From positions 1 to 33,745 of the forward strand of contig SKQW01000275.1 in assembly GCA_007118805.1 (NCBI GenBank): a stretch of DNA of 33,745 bases, written 5' to 3'. Of this stretch, positions 16,129 to 24,267 are shown piece by piece. Under the pieces are notes generated by a model, which was given only the letters and a program-made list of their open reading frames with translations, was not told the DNA's origin and made no database searches. Each line of letters opens with the position of its first letter. Position 1 is the stretch's first letter. Source of the stretch: Rhodobiaceae bacterium (lineage in GTDB: Bacteria; Pseudomonadota; Alphaproteobacteria; Rhizobiales; Tepidamorphaceae). A program made the translations under genes and the position numbers.

Positions 16129-18558
16129 ATGAAATCTCATGCCCAGGCAGTGGTCATCGGCGGCGGGGTCGTCGGTTGCAGCGTGCTCTACCACCTGACC
16201 AAGGCCGGCTGGCGCGACGTCCTGCTGATCGAGCGCGCCGAGCTGACCTCGGGTTCGACCTGGCACGCCGCCGGCGGCTTCCACACCCTGAACGGCGATC
16301 CCAACGTGGCTAAGCTCCAGGCCTACACGGCGGACCTCTACAAGGAGATCGAAGAGATATCCGGCCAGTCCTGCGGCCTGCACCTGACGGGCGGGCTGCA
16401 GCTGGCGGGCACAACGGAGCGCATGGAATGGCTGAAGATGGCCCAGGCGCGCGGCCGCTATCTCGGCATGGACCTCGAGATCATATCGCCCAAGGAAGCC
16501 AAGCAACTCCTGCCGCTGATCGACGAGCGCCACTTCGTCGGGGCGCTCTACGATCCAATCGAAGGCCATCTCGACCCGGCCGGCACCACCCACGCCTACG
16601 CCAAGGCCGCCCGCATGGGCGGCGCCGAGATCAGCTTGCGCAACCGCGTCGTCGAGCTCATCGCCAACCCCGACGGCACCTGGCAGGTCATCACCGAGCA
16701 GGGCACCGTCATCGCCGAGCATGTGGTCAATTGCGGCGGGCTATGGGCGCGCGAGGTCGGCCGCATGGTCGGCCTTGAGCTGCCGGTGCTGGCCATGGAG
16801 CACATGTACATCCTCACCGAGGACATGCCCGAGGTCGACGCGATCAACCGCGAAACCGGCAAGGAGGTGGTGCACGCCATCGATTTCGAGGGCGAGATCT
16901 ACATCCGCCAGGAGCGCGCCGGCATGCTCATGGGCACCTATGAGAAGGATTGCAGGCCATGGTCGCCGATCGCGACCCCTTGGGATTTCGGCCAGGACCT
17001 CCTGCCGCCCGATCTCGACCGCATCGCCCCGTCGCTGGAGCTCGGCTTCAGGCACTTTCCCGCCTTCGGGAAGGCCGGCATCAGGCAGATCATCAACGGC
17101 CCCTTCACCTTCGCCCCCGACGGCAATCCGCTGGTGGGGCCGGTCCGGGGTGTGCGCAATTTCTGGTGTGCCTGCGCGGTGATGGCGGGCTTCAGCCAGG
17201 GCGGCGGCGTCGGGCTGGCGCTGGCTAACTGGATGAGCGACGGCGACCCCGGCTTCGATGTTTGGGCCATGGACGTGTCGCGCTTCGGTCCCTGGGCGAC
17301 GCTTGGCTACACCAACGAGAAGGTGTGCGAGAACTACGCCCGGCGCTTCTCCATCCGCTTTCCCAATGAGGAACTGCCCGCCGCCCGGCCCATGCAGACG
17401 ACGCCCCTCTATGACCGGATGATTGGCCAGGGCGCCGTGATGGGCGATTCCTGGGGGCTGGAGACGCCCTTATGGTTTGCGCCCGAGGGCGTCGAGCCGG
17501 TCGACATCGTCTCCTTCCATCGCTCCAACGACTATCCCCACGTCAAGGCCGAGGCCAAGGCGGTGCGCGAGCGCGTCGGCGTCACTGAGATCGCCAATTT
17601 CGCCAAATACGAGATCACCGGCCCCGGCGCGGAAGGCTGGCTTTCGCGGCTGATGACCAACCGCATGCCGCGCGCCGGCCGCATGGTGCTGACGCCGATG
17701 CTCAACCACCAGGGCAAGCTGATCGGCGACTTCACCATCGCCAGGCTCGGCGATGAGCGCTTCCTGATGTTCGGCTCCCTACAGGCCGAGATCTACCACA
17801 TGCGCTGGTTCGAGGCGCAGCTGCCGGGTGACGGCTCGGTGCGAATCGAGTCGCTGGGCCTTAAGCGCGTCGGCCTGTCGATTGCCGGGCCTCAGGCCCG
17901 GGACGTCTTGCAGAAGCTCACGCCCGAGGACGTCTCCAACGGCGCCTTCCGCTTCATGGCCTTCCGCGAGATGGAAATCGCCGGCGTGCCCACCGAAATC
18001 GCGCGGATCAGCTATACCGGCGATCTCGGCTACGAGATCTGGACGGCGCCGGAATATGAGCGCCGGCTCTATGACGGGATCATGGCGGCCGGCGCCGATT
18101 ACCGCATCGCCAATTTCGGCATGCGGGCCCTACTGTGCCTGCGCCTGGAAAAGAACTTCCCCACCTGGTTTCGCGAGCTGCGACCCATCTACGGCCCCTT
18201 CGAGGCGGGGCTGGAGCGCTTCGTCGATCTCGACAAGAACGACTTCATCGGCCGCGAAGCCGCCGCCCGCGAAAAGGCCGATGGACCGAAGCTCAGGCGG
18301 GTGACCTTCGTCGTCGACGCCGACGACGCCGACGTCATCGGCGACGAGCCGATCTGGCATGACGGCGAGGTCGTCGGCTGGGTCACCTCCGGCGGCTACG
18401 GCCATTTCGTCGATGCCTCGCTGGCCCAGGGCTATGTGCCCGCCCACCTTGCCGATGCGCAGGGTGGGTTCGAGATCGAGGTCATCGGCGAACGCCGACC
18501 GGCGCGCATTCAGCCGGCCCCCTTGTTCGACCCGGAAGGCCATAGGATGCGCTCCTGA
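16129..18558 (+). CDS. Dimethylglycine/sarcosine dehydrogenase-like flavoprotein with GcvT domain
   Basis: An 809-residue enzyme of the DMGDH/sarcosine dehydrogenase/dimethylglycine oxidase family. The FAD Rossmann motif GGGVVG is at 11-16. His46 in STWHAAG matches the residue that binds FAD covalently in this family. The oxidase (DAO) domain covers about 5-370, then the FAO_M linker, then a C-terminal aminomethyltransferase (GcvT) fold from about 420 onward with ISYTGDLGYEIWTAPEYE and PIYGPFEAGLERFVDLDKND. Known relatives oxidise N-methyl groups of dimethylglycine or sarcosine and pass formaldehyde to tetrahydrofolate. GAGGAG lies nine bases before the ATG. It is the third gene of the operon and probably acts after the methyltransferase. 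An unrelated N-methyl substrate is possible. Confidence 0.94.
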   Translation: MKSHAQAVVIGGGVVGCSVLYHLTKAGWRDVLLIERAELTSGSTWHAAGGFHTLNGDPNVAKLQAYTADLYKEIEEISGQSCGLHLTGGLQLAGTTERMEWLKMAQARGRYLGMDLEIISPKEAKQLLPLIDERHFVGALYDPIEGHLDPAGTTHAYAKAARMGGAEISLRNRVVELIANPDGTWQVITEQGTVIAEHVVNCGGLWAREVGRMVGLELPVLAMEHMYILTEDMPEVDAINRETGKEVVHAIDFEGEIYIRQERAGMLMGTYEKDCRPWSPIATPWDFGQDLLPPDLDRIAPSLELGFRHFPAFGKAGIRQIINGPFTFAPDGNPLVGPVRGVRNFWCACAVMAGFSQGGGVGLALANWMSDGDPGFDVWAMDVSRFGPWATLGYTNEKVCENYARRFSIRFPNEELPAARPMQTTPLYDRMIGQGAVMGDSWGLETPLWFAPEGVEPVDIVSFHRSNDYPHVKAEAKAVRERVGVTEIANFAKYEITGPGAEGWLSRLMTNRMPRAGRMVLTPMLNHQGKLIGDFTIARLGDERFLMFGSLQAEIYHMRWFEAQLPGDGSVRIESLGLKRVGLSIAGPQARDVLQKLTPEDVSNGAFRFMAFREMEIAGVPTEIARISYTGDLGYEIWTAPEYERRLYDGIMAAGADYRIANFGMRALLCLRLEKNFPTWFRELRPIYGPFEAGLERFVDLDKNDFIGREAAAREKADGPKLRRVTFVVDADDADVIGDEPIWHDGEVVGWVTSGGYGHFVDASLAQGYVPAHLADAQGGFEIEVIGERRPARIQPAPLFDPEGHRMRS

Positions 18559-18630
18559 GGACAGGCCTCCCGGAGCCCCCGGAAGGGCCGGCTGTAGTTG
18601 CGATTGGGGAAAATCCTTTGGGACCGGGCG

Positions 18631-19068
18631 TTACAGCAGCCCCAGGGCCGCCAGTTCCCGGCGCATCTCGATCGGCATATCCGCCGCCTCGCCCGGCCCC
18701 TCGCCGAGATCGGGCGGGGCGTCGTCGGCGAGAAGATAGCGCCATCCTTGGAAGGGATTGCGCGGTCGCGGCTCGACCAGCACCAGGGCCGGTTCGAGGA
18801 CGAACGCGCAGCGCGCGACGCCCTCGGCGTCGGTCACTGGCCGAAGGTCAGTTAGCCGCTGGCGGCACTGGATCAGGCCCTTGATCACCCAATAGAGCGA
18901 CCCGCCATCGAGCAGTTCGTCGCGGCGTTTCGGCGTCATGCGCGTTACATGGATGTGTTCGGCTGGTTCGCCGCGCCTGCGCCGATCCTCAAGGCGCTTG
19001 GCGATCCAGCCTTCAAGATCGGCGAGCGACTCCGCGCCGACGCAGAGCTTGACCAGATTCACCGCCAT
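18631..19068 (-). CDS. DUF1489-family protein
   Basis: A 145-residue cytoplasmic protein recognised as the DUF1489 family, common in alphaproteobacteria and without known function. The N-terminus MAVNLVKLCVGAESLADLEG, the segment HIHVTRMTPKRRDELLDGGS, the following YWVIKGLIQCRQRLTDLRPV, and the end PRNPFQGWRYLLADDAPPDL are family hallmarks. The frame is open to 19284 but the homologous start is the ATG at 19066-19068. That ATG overlaps the TGA of the flavin reductase gene by one base (TGATG), so translation is coupled. It is the last gene of a four-gene minus-strand operon. It ends convergently with the dehydrogenase gene, 72 bp away. No catalytic residues can be proposed. Confidence 0.9.
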   Translation of the reverse strand: MAVNLVKLCVGAESLADLEGWIAKRLEDRRRRGEPAEHIHVTRMTPKRRDELLDGGSLYWVIKGLIQCRQRLTDLRPVTDAEGVARCAFVLEPALVLVEPRPRNPFQGWRYLLADDAPPDLGEGPGEAADMPIEMRRELAALGLL

Positions 19069-19670
19069 CACGTCTCCGGTCGCGTCATCTGGAAGACTTT
19101 CTCGACAACGGCATAATCGCGATAGCCGAGCCGCGCGATGGGGCGCGCCTTGGTGATGTCCACAAGCCCGTCCGCGATCAGATCGTCGGCGACGTGAATG
19201 CCCACCACCTGCCCGATGACGAGCAGTGCCCCGGTCGGTGCGCCGTCCACATCGCGGAACGCCACCGTCTGCAGGTAGCGGCATTCCAGTGCCACCGGCG
19301 TTTCGGCCACCCGCGGCGGGGCCACCAGGCGCGACGGCGCCGGCGTCAGCCCGGCGAGCTCCATTTCGTCCACCTCGGCCCCCACCGGCGCCGATGTCCG
19401 GTTCATCTGCTCGCGCAGCGCCCAGGTCGCCAGGTTGCAGACGAACTCGCCGGTCGCCTCGACATTGGCGGCGCTATCCTTGCGGGTCTCGCTTGAGAAG
19501 CCGACAATATGGGGATTGGAAGAGAAGGCATTGAAGAAGCTGTAGGGGGCGAGGTTGACGCGCCCGTCCTCGGCGAGCGTCGTCACCCAGCCGATCGGGC
19601 GGGGCACGACAAGCGCCTTGAAGGGGTCGTGTTTCAGACCGTGCCGGTTCTCAACGGCGTCATAGAACAT
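19068..19670 (-). CDS. Flavin reductase family protein (FMN-binding split barrel)
   Basis: A 200-residue flavoprotein of the flavin reductase-like/FMN-binding split-barrel family. The typical start VVPRPIGWVTTLAEDGRVNL, then APYSFFNAFSSNPHIVGFSS and GEFVCNLATWALREQMNRTS, mark the FMN-binding barrel. The late part GQVVGIHVADDLIADGLVDI is also usual for this subgroup. Members bind FMN and may reduce flavins with NAD(P)H or act with a partner oxygenase; no oxygenase is nearby. It overlaps the upstream HAD gene by 11 bp and the downstream DUF1489 gene by one base, so all three are translationally coupled. Cytoplasmic. Family confidence is high, the electron acceptor is unknown. Confidence 0.93.
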   Translation of the reverse strand: MFYDAVENRHGLKHDPFKALVVPRPIGWVTTLAEDGRVNLAPYSFFNAFSSNPHIVGFSSETRKDSAANVEATGEFVCNLATWALREQMNRTSAPVGAEVDEMELAGLTPAPSRLVAPPRVAETPVALECRYLQTVAFRDVDGAPTGALLVIGQVVGIHVADDLIADGLVDITKARPIARLGYRDYAVVEKVFQMTRPET

Positions 19671-20385
19671 GCTTGCTCACCTTGGCCGGTTGGTGATTGT
19701 CGAGCCACGCAACGAGGTCGCCGACGCCATCAAGGATGATATCGGCGAGCGGTTCGAGATCGGCGCGGCCGCCATTGCCGCTCAGCACCGCGACCGCCAC
19801 AGCGCCCCCGGCGCGCGCCATTTCGAGGTCGTGCGTATTATCGCCGACCACGGCAATCTCCGCGGCCGCCAATGCGCAATCGCTGGCGAAGGCCAGCACC
19901 ATGTCCGGCGCGGGCTTGGCCCGCTTTACGCTATCATAGCCGTAGCGGTGTGCCAGATGGCCGGTCAGCCCGCGGGCAGCCAGAAACGCGCTAAGCGAGG
20001 CGCTGGAGTCGTTGGTCGCCACGCCGGCGACGAGGTCACGATGGGCCAGATCCCGGAACAGGCGATCGAGATCGTAGAGCGGCACGGCGCAGCGCGGCCC
20101 CATCTCGGCACAGACAGCGTCGATCCGTGCGGCAAGCCCAGCCGCAGCTCGTTCATCCGCTTCGGGCCACCACAGCGCGACGAGATCGCGCGTCGAGCCG
20201 GCCCCCCAGACCGACCCGGCCCGAAACCGCCCGGTGCGGAGATCGAGGCCAGCCTGGTCGAGCAACAGGTCGGCGTCGCGATCGGCGGCGAGTTCGCATG
20301 CCAGACGGCGGATGACCGGCCCCCAGCTACGATCGCAGTCGATCAGGGTGCCGTCCTTGTCGAGCAGAACGCCGCGGATCGCCAT
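19660..20385 (-). CDS. HAD-superfamily hydrolase (phosphoglycolate phosphatase-like)
   Basis: A 241-residue phosphatase of the haloacid dehalogenase superfamily. The nucleophile motif DKDGT is at 9-13 (general acid Asp11). Motif II is the Thr in GVATNDSS, motif III Lys is in KRAKPAPDM, and motif IV is VGDNTHDLEMARAGG. An all-helical cap between motifs I and II is of the Gph type. It likely removes phosphate from a small metabolite such as 2-phosphoglycolate; specificity cannot be read. The gene begins 6 bp after the nitroreductase stop and overlaps the flavin reductase start by 11 bp, so it is the second gene of the four-gene operon. It uses an ATG start and normal length. Confidence 0.92.
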   Translation of the reverse strand: MAIRGVLLDKDGTLIDCDRSWGPVIRRLACELAADRDADLLLDQAGLDLRTGRFRAGSVWGAGSTRDLVALWWPEADERAAAGLAARIDAVCAEMGPRCAVPLYDLDRLFRDLAHRDLVAGVATNDSSASLSAFLAARGLTGHLAHRYGYDSVKRAKPAPDMVLAFASDCALAAAEIAVVGDNTHDLEMARAGGAVAVAVLSGNGGRADLEPLADIILDGVGDLVAWLDNHQPAKVSKHVL

Positions 20386-20391
20386 TGCGTT

Positions 20392-20973
20392 TCAGCCCTG
20401 CCACCAGGTCGTCAGCTCGGCGGGGTCCGGGCGGTCGCGGTCGACCGGCGCCTCGTCGGGCGTGCCGACATGGATGAAGCCGGCGATCCGCTCGCCTTCG
20501 GCCAGCACCATGATCTGCGCCGCGCCGGCATCATAGGCCGGCCAGCCGGTCAGCCATTGCGCCGCGAAGCCGTGCGCGTGGGCGGCATGGATCAGGTTCA
20601 TGCACACCGCGCCGGCCGACATTATCTGTTCCCATTCGGGGATCTTGGGATGGTCTCCGGCCCGGCTCACCACCGCGACCAGCAGCGGCGCGCCGTCGAG
20701 CTTGCCGCGCTCGATCTCCTCGGCCTGACCGGTGGCCTCGGGATGCGCCGCGCGCCACACCGCCATCAACCGGTCGGCGAACTTCTGCCGCGCCGCGCCG
20801 GCCAGGACGACGAAGCGCCAGGGCGCCAGCTTGCCATGATCGGGCACCCGGACCGCCACTTTGAGCATCGTAGCAAGCTGGTCCGGCGTCGGCGCCGGCT
20901 CGACCAGCCGCTTGGCGGGTATGGTTCTTCGCGTCAGAAGATATTCGAGCAACGCCGACTGCGCCTCAGGCAT
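20392..20973 (-). CDS. Nitroreductase family protein (YdjA-like)
   Basis: A 193-residue FMN-dependent oxidoreductase close to the YdjA type. The opening LLEYLLTRRTIPAKRLVEPA, then KVAVRVPDHGKLAPWRFVVL carrying the FMN contacts, and AGAVCMNLIHAAHAHGFAAQ with WLTGWPAYD are subfamily landmarks. Members reduce nitro or quinone compounds with NAD(P)H as dimers in the cytoplasm; physiological substrates are mostly unknown. The open frame reaches 21078, but the homologous start MPEAQSALLEY is the ATG at 20971-20973, preceded by GAGAGG. It is the first gene of a minus-strand operon with HAD, flavin reductase and DUF1489, and is divergent from the repeat-protein gene at 21162. Confidence 0.93.
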   Translation of the reverse strand: MPEAQSALLEYLLTRRTIPAKRLVEPAPTPDQLATMLKVAVRVPDHGKLAPWRFVVLAGAARQKFADRLMAVWRAAHPEATGQAEEIERGKLDGAPLLVAVVSRAGDHPKIPEWEQIMSAGAVCMNLIHAAHAHGFAAQWLTGWPAYDAGAAQIMVLAEGERIAGFIHVGTPDEAPVDRDRPDPAELTTWWQG

Positions 20974-21161
20974 GTAACGACCTCTCCACCGGGCAGGACG
21001 CCCGATACCTACACTGTGGCTCCGCGCTGTCAAACCGGCCCGGCCCTTCAACGATCGCCTGCCCCATCGCTGCCACAATCGCGCTCATCATAGCCGGCGA
21101 CTGGCCTCCGGCCGGGGGGATCGCGTAGTCTGTTGCGCGAATACGGGGAACAGCCGAGTCG

Positions 21162-22235
21162 ATGCCTACCACGCTCCGTTCGTCCTTAAGCGCCCTTGGG
21201 CGCAGTGCGATCTGCCTTGCGATCGGCATCCTGGCCGCCATCGCGCTGGCGGATGCCGGCGGCGAGCGCGGCGCGCGCTATTTCGCCGCCATGGCCCAAG
21301 ACGCCTCCGAGCCATTGACGCCGATGCCCTCCCCCGGCACCGTCCTTGAAGGCGATCCGGAGGACGAGCGTCCCGCGGCGCAGCTTGGCGGTAGCGGTCT
21401 CCTGCTGGAGGGGCTGGAGCCGATGCTGGAGGCCGAACGGGCCATTCAGGAGGAGCTCGAGGTCGGCCCGCATCCGAGCTTCCCGCTCAGCGTCTCCGCC
21501 CGCCTGACCGCGGACGGGACGCGGCTACCCGACGGTCTTGTTTGGCGGGTCTTCCGGGCCCAGCCACACAGCAGCGGGGACTTCGACCTGGTCGATGAAA
21601 GCACCGATGCCACCCCCTCCTTTCTGCTGCCGGCGGACGACTATATCGTGCATGTTTCCTACGGGCTGGCCAACGCGGCCGAGCGCGTCTCGCTGAAGAA
21701 CGGCCCGATCGACAAGGAAGTGACGGTCGAGGCCGGTGGCCTGCGCATCACCAATGTCGATGGCGGCCAGGCGCCGATTCCGCACCGGCAGCTCTCGCTG
21801 GCCATCTACTCGACCCTGGAGGACGAACAGGGGCGGCGCCAGCCGATCATGGAACAAGCCGCGCCCGACACGGTCATCCGGCTCAATCCTGGCACCTATC
21901 ATATCGTCAGCCAATATGGCGACGCCAACGCCGTCGTGCGCGCGGACGTCGAGGTCAAGCCCGGCGAGCTGACCGACGCCCGCGTCCTGCACGACGCCGC
22001 CGCGGTGACCTTCAAGCTCGTCAACGAGCCCGGCGGCGAAGCGCTCGCCGATACCGCCTGGACGGTCCTCGACGAGGATGGCGCTACAGTGACGGAGAGC
22101 TTCGGCGCGTTTCCCACGATCGTCCTCCTTGAGGGGGCCTACACGCTCGTCGCCCGCAATAATGGGCGCACCTTCGACCGCAATTTCGACGTGATCGCCG
22201 GGCGCGACCGGGAGGTCGAGCTGGTCGCCCGCTAG
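21162..22235 (+). CDS. Uncharacterised secreted protein with three beta-sandwich-like repeats
   Basis: A 357-residue protein I do not recognise as a named family. Residues 15-30 form a hydrophobic signal or anchor segment (AICLAIGILAAIALADAGG), so it is exported to the periplasm or anchored there. A Pro- and acid-rich linker runs to about 105. The rest appears to be three repeats of about 80 residues (107-193, 194-278, 281-357). Each has a strand with W/L-x-V or I, an acidic turn, then a G-x-Y-x-V motif: PADDYIVHVSYG, NPGTYHIVSQYG and LEGAYTLVARNNG. This pattern resembles carboxypeptidase-regulatory or Ig-like modules. Its stop codon shares a CTAG with the convergent carboxylase gene. It is divergent from the nitroreductase. 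A structural or adhesion role is possible, but nothing shows it. Confidence 0.85.
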   Translation: MPTTLRSSLSALGRSAICLAIGILAAIALADAGGERGARYFAAMAQDASEPLTPMPSPGTVLEGDPEDERPAAQLGGSGLLLEGLEPMLEAERAIQEELEVGPHPSFPLSVSARLTADGTRLPDGLVWRVFRAQPHSSGDFDLVDESTDATPSFLLPADDYIVHVSYGLANAAERVSLKNGPIDKEVTVEAGGLRITNVDGGQAPIPHRQLSLAIYSTLEDEQGRRQPIMEQAAPDTVIRLNPGTYHIVSQYGDANAVVRADVEVKPGELTDARVLHDAAAVTFKLVNEPGGEALADTAWTVLDEDGATVTESFGAFPTIVLLEGAYTLVARNNGRTFDRNFDVIAGRDREVELVAR

Positions 22236-24217
22236 CTGCTCCCGTCCTCGCTCGGTACTACAGGCCCCAGAACCATCAGCTTCTGGCCCTCGGCCACCTG
22301 ATCGCCCGGCGCCGCGGACACTTCGCCAATCACCCCTTCACGCACCGCCACCAGCGTGTGCTCCATCTTCATCGCCTCGACCACGGCGAGCTTGCGCCCC
22401 TTCTCGACCGCCTCGCCTTCGGCGACGTGAAGCGAGATCAACCGCCCGTGCATCGGCGCGCGCAGCACAGCCGCGCCCAGCGCCGCGTCGGCCTCGCTTT
22501 CGGCGAAATCGCGCAGGGTGATCCCAAGCTGGCGCCCATCGGCTAGCACCAGCACCCCGCGATCGATGTCGACCACATGAGTGTCGATTTCAGGCCACTC
22601 CTCACCCTCAGGCGCAAGCACCAAGGCATGCCCGTTGCGCCACTCGATCTCCACCGACCTGCGCTGGCCCTCAACAACCACATCGAGATGGCGCCGGCGG
22701 GCCGGGCCCAGTTGAAAGCCGTCCTCGGCATTCCAGGGACTGGCCGGCTCGTTCGAGATCCGTCGCCAGACCGCCTTCGCCGCCTCCTGCTCCCGTTCGA
22801 CAAGCCGCAGCGCTCCGCGCGCCACGGCGGCGTCACGAAAGCCGGCCGGCGTGGCGGTCAGCGCGTCGAGCTGCGCATCGATCAGTCCGGTATCGAACTG
22901 TCCGGCGCGAAATTCCTCGAGCCCGAGCAGCCGCCGCAGGAAGCCGATATTTGTCCTCGGCCCGGCGACAAGGCTGTCGCGCAGCACGCCGGCCAGGCGA
23001 TCGATCGCGGCCTGCCGCGTGGCGCCATGCGCGATCACCTTGGCGATCATCGGGTCATAATAGGGGGAGATGGCATCGCCCCGGCGCACCCCATTGTCGA
23101 TCCGCACCCCCTCACCCTCGGCGAGATAGAGGGCCTCCAGGCGCCCGGTGGACGGCAGGAACCCGTTGTCGGGGTCCTCGGCGTAGAGGCGCGCCTCGAT
23201 GGCGTGGCCGTTGACGGCGACCTCGTCCTGTCCGAACGGAAGCGCCTCGCCGGCGGCGACCCCGAGCTGCAGCTCCACCAGGTCGAGCCCGGTGATCGCC
23301 TCGGTAACCGGATGCTCGACCTGCAGGCGCGTATTCATTTCCATGAAGAAGAAGCTGTCGGGACGCAGCCCCCGCTCCGAATCGACGATGAATTCGACGG
23401 TCCCGGCATTGGTGTAGCCGACGGCCTGGGCGGCGGCCACGGCCGCATTCCCCATCGCCGCACGCAGCGCCTCGCTCATGCCCGGCGCCGGCGCTTCCTC
23501 GATCACCTTTTGGTGCCGGCGCTGCAATGAACAGTCGCGCTCCATGAGGTGCACCGCATTGCCGTGCCCGTCGGCAAAGACCTGGAACTCGATATGGCGC
23601 GGCCGCTGCACGAACTTCTCGATCATCACCCGGCCGTCGCCGAACGCCGCCTCGGCCTCGCGCCGCGCGCCCTCCAGCGCGTCGTCGAAGGCGATCTGCT
23701 TGTCGACCCGGCGCATGCCCTTGCCGCCGCCGCCGGCCACCGCCTTGATCAGCACCGGATAGCCGATCTCATATGCCTTCGAGCGCAGGAATTCCGGCTC
23801 CTGCCGGCTGCCGTAATAGCCGGGCACGACCGGCACGCCGGCTTTTTCCATCAATGCCTTGGCGCCGTCCTTGAGCCCCATCGCGCTGATCGCGGCCGGG
23901 GGCGGCCCCACAAAGACGATCCCGGCCGCCGCGCAGGCCTCGGCGAAGGCGGCATTCTCCGCCAGGAATCCATAGCCCGGATGGATCGCTTCGGCGCCGG
24001 CTTCCTTCGCCGCCGCGATGATCCGTTCGCCGTCGAGATAGCTCTCGGCAGCTGGTGCCGGGCCGATGAAATGGGCCTCGTCGGCAAGCCGGGCATGGCG
24101 CGCATTGGCGTCGGCCGAGGAATAGACCGCGATCGTCCGCAGCCCCATGCGCCTTGCCGTGGCCATGATGCGGCAGGCGATCTCACCACGATTGGCAATG
24201 AGAAGCGATCCGAACAT
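22232..24217 (-). CDS. Biotin-dependent acyl-CoA carboxylase alpha subunit (methylcrotonyl-CoA type)
   Basis: A 661-residue protein with biotin carboxylase and biotin carrier domains in one chain. The carboxylase starts at MFGSLLIANRGEIACRIMAT. It contains the ATP-grasp loop AVAGGGGKGMRRV, the catalytic stretch MERDCSLQRRHQKVIEEAPA and the EMNTRLQVEHPVTE motif. The carrier domain near the C-terminus has AMKMEH with biotinylated Lys617. The overall length and the linker fit a methylcrotonyl-CoA carboxylase alpha subunit (leucine breakdown), though propionyl- or geranyl-CoA types are possible. The beta carboxyltransferase gene is not adjacent. The frame is open to 24724, but homology begins at the ATG at 24215-24217. 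It lies 50 bp after the serine dehydratase gene on the same strand. Confidence 0.93.
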   Translation of the reverse strand: MFGSLLIANRGEIACRIMATARRMGLRTIAVYSSADANARHARLADEAHFIGPAPAAESYLDGERIIAAAKEAGAEAIHPGYGFLAENAAFAEACAAAGIVFVGPPPAAISAMGLKDGAKALMEKAGVPVVPGYYGSRQEPEFLRSKAYEIGYPVLIKAVAGGGGKGMRRVDKQIAFDDALEGARREAEAAFGDGRVMIEKFVQRPRHIEFQVFADGHGNAVHLMERDCSLQRRHQKVIEEAPAPGMSEALRAAMGNAAVAAAQAVGYTNAGTVEFIVDSERGLRPDSFFFMEMNTRLQVEHPVTEAITGLDLVELQLGVAAGEALPFGQDEVAVNGHAIEARLYAEDPDNGFLPSTGRLEALYLAEGEGVRIDNGVRRGDAISPYYDPMIAKVIAHGATRQAAIDRLAGVLRDSLVAGPRTNIGFLRRLLGLEEFRAGQFDTGLIDAQLDALTATPAGFRDAAVARGALRLVEREQEAAKAVWRRISNEPASPWNAEDGFQLGPARRRHLDVVVEGQRRSVEIEWRNGHALVLAPEGEEWPEIDTHVVDIDRGVLVLADGRQLGITLRDFAESEADAALGAAVLRAPMHGRLISLHVAEGEAVEKGRKLAVVEAMKMEHTLVAVREGVIGEVSAAPGDQVAEGQKLMVLGPVVPSEDGSS

Positions 24218-24267
24218 GCTGCCCTTATGGCGCGCCGGATCGAATCGGGCAATCGCCGAGAGGGCTA

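Noticed and set aside
19669-21093. 474-codon plus-strand open frame
   Set aside because: It runs antisense to the flavin reductase, HAD and nitroreductase genes, which have clear family motifs. It is a GC-rich shadow frame.
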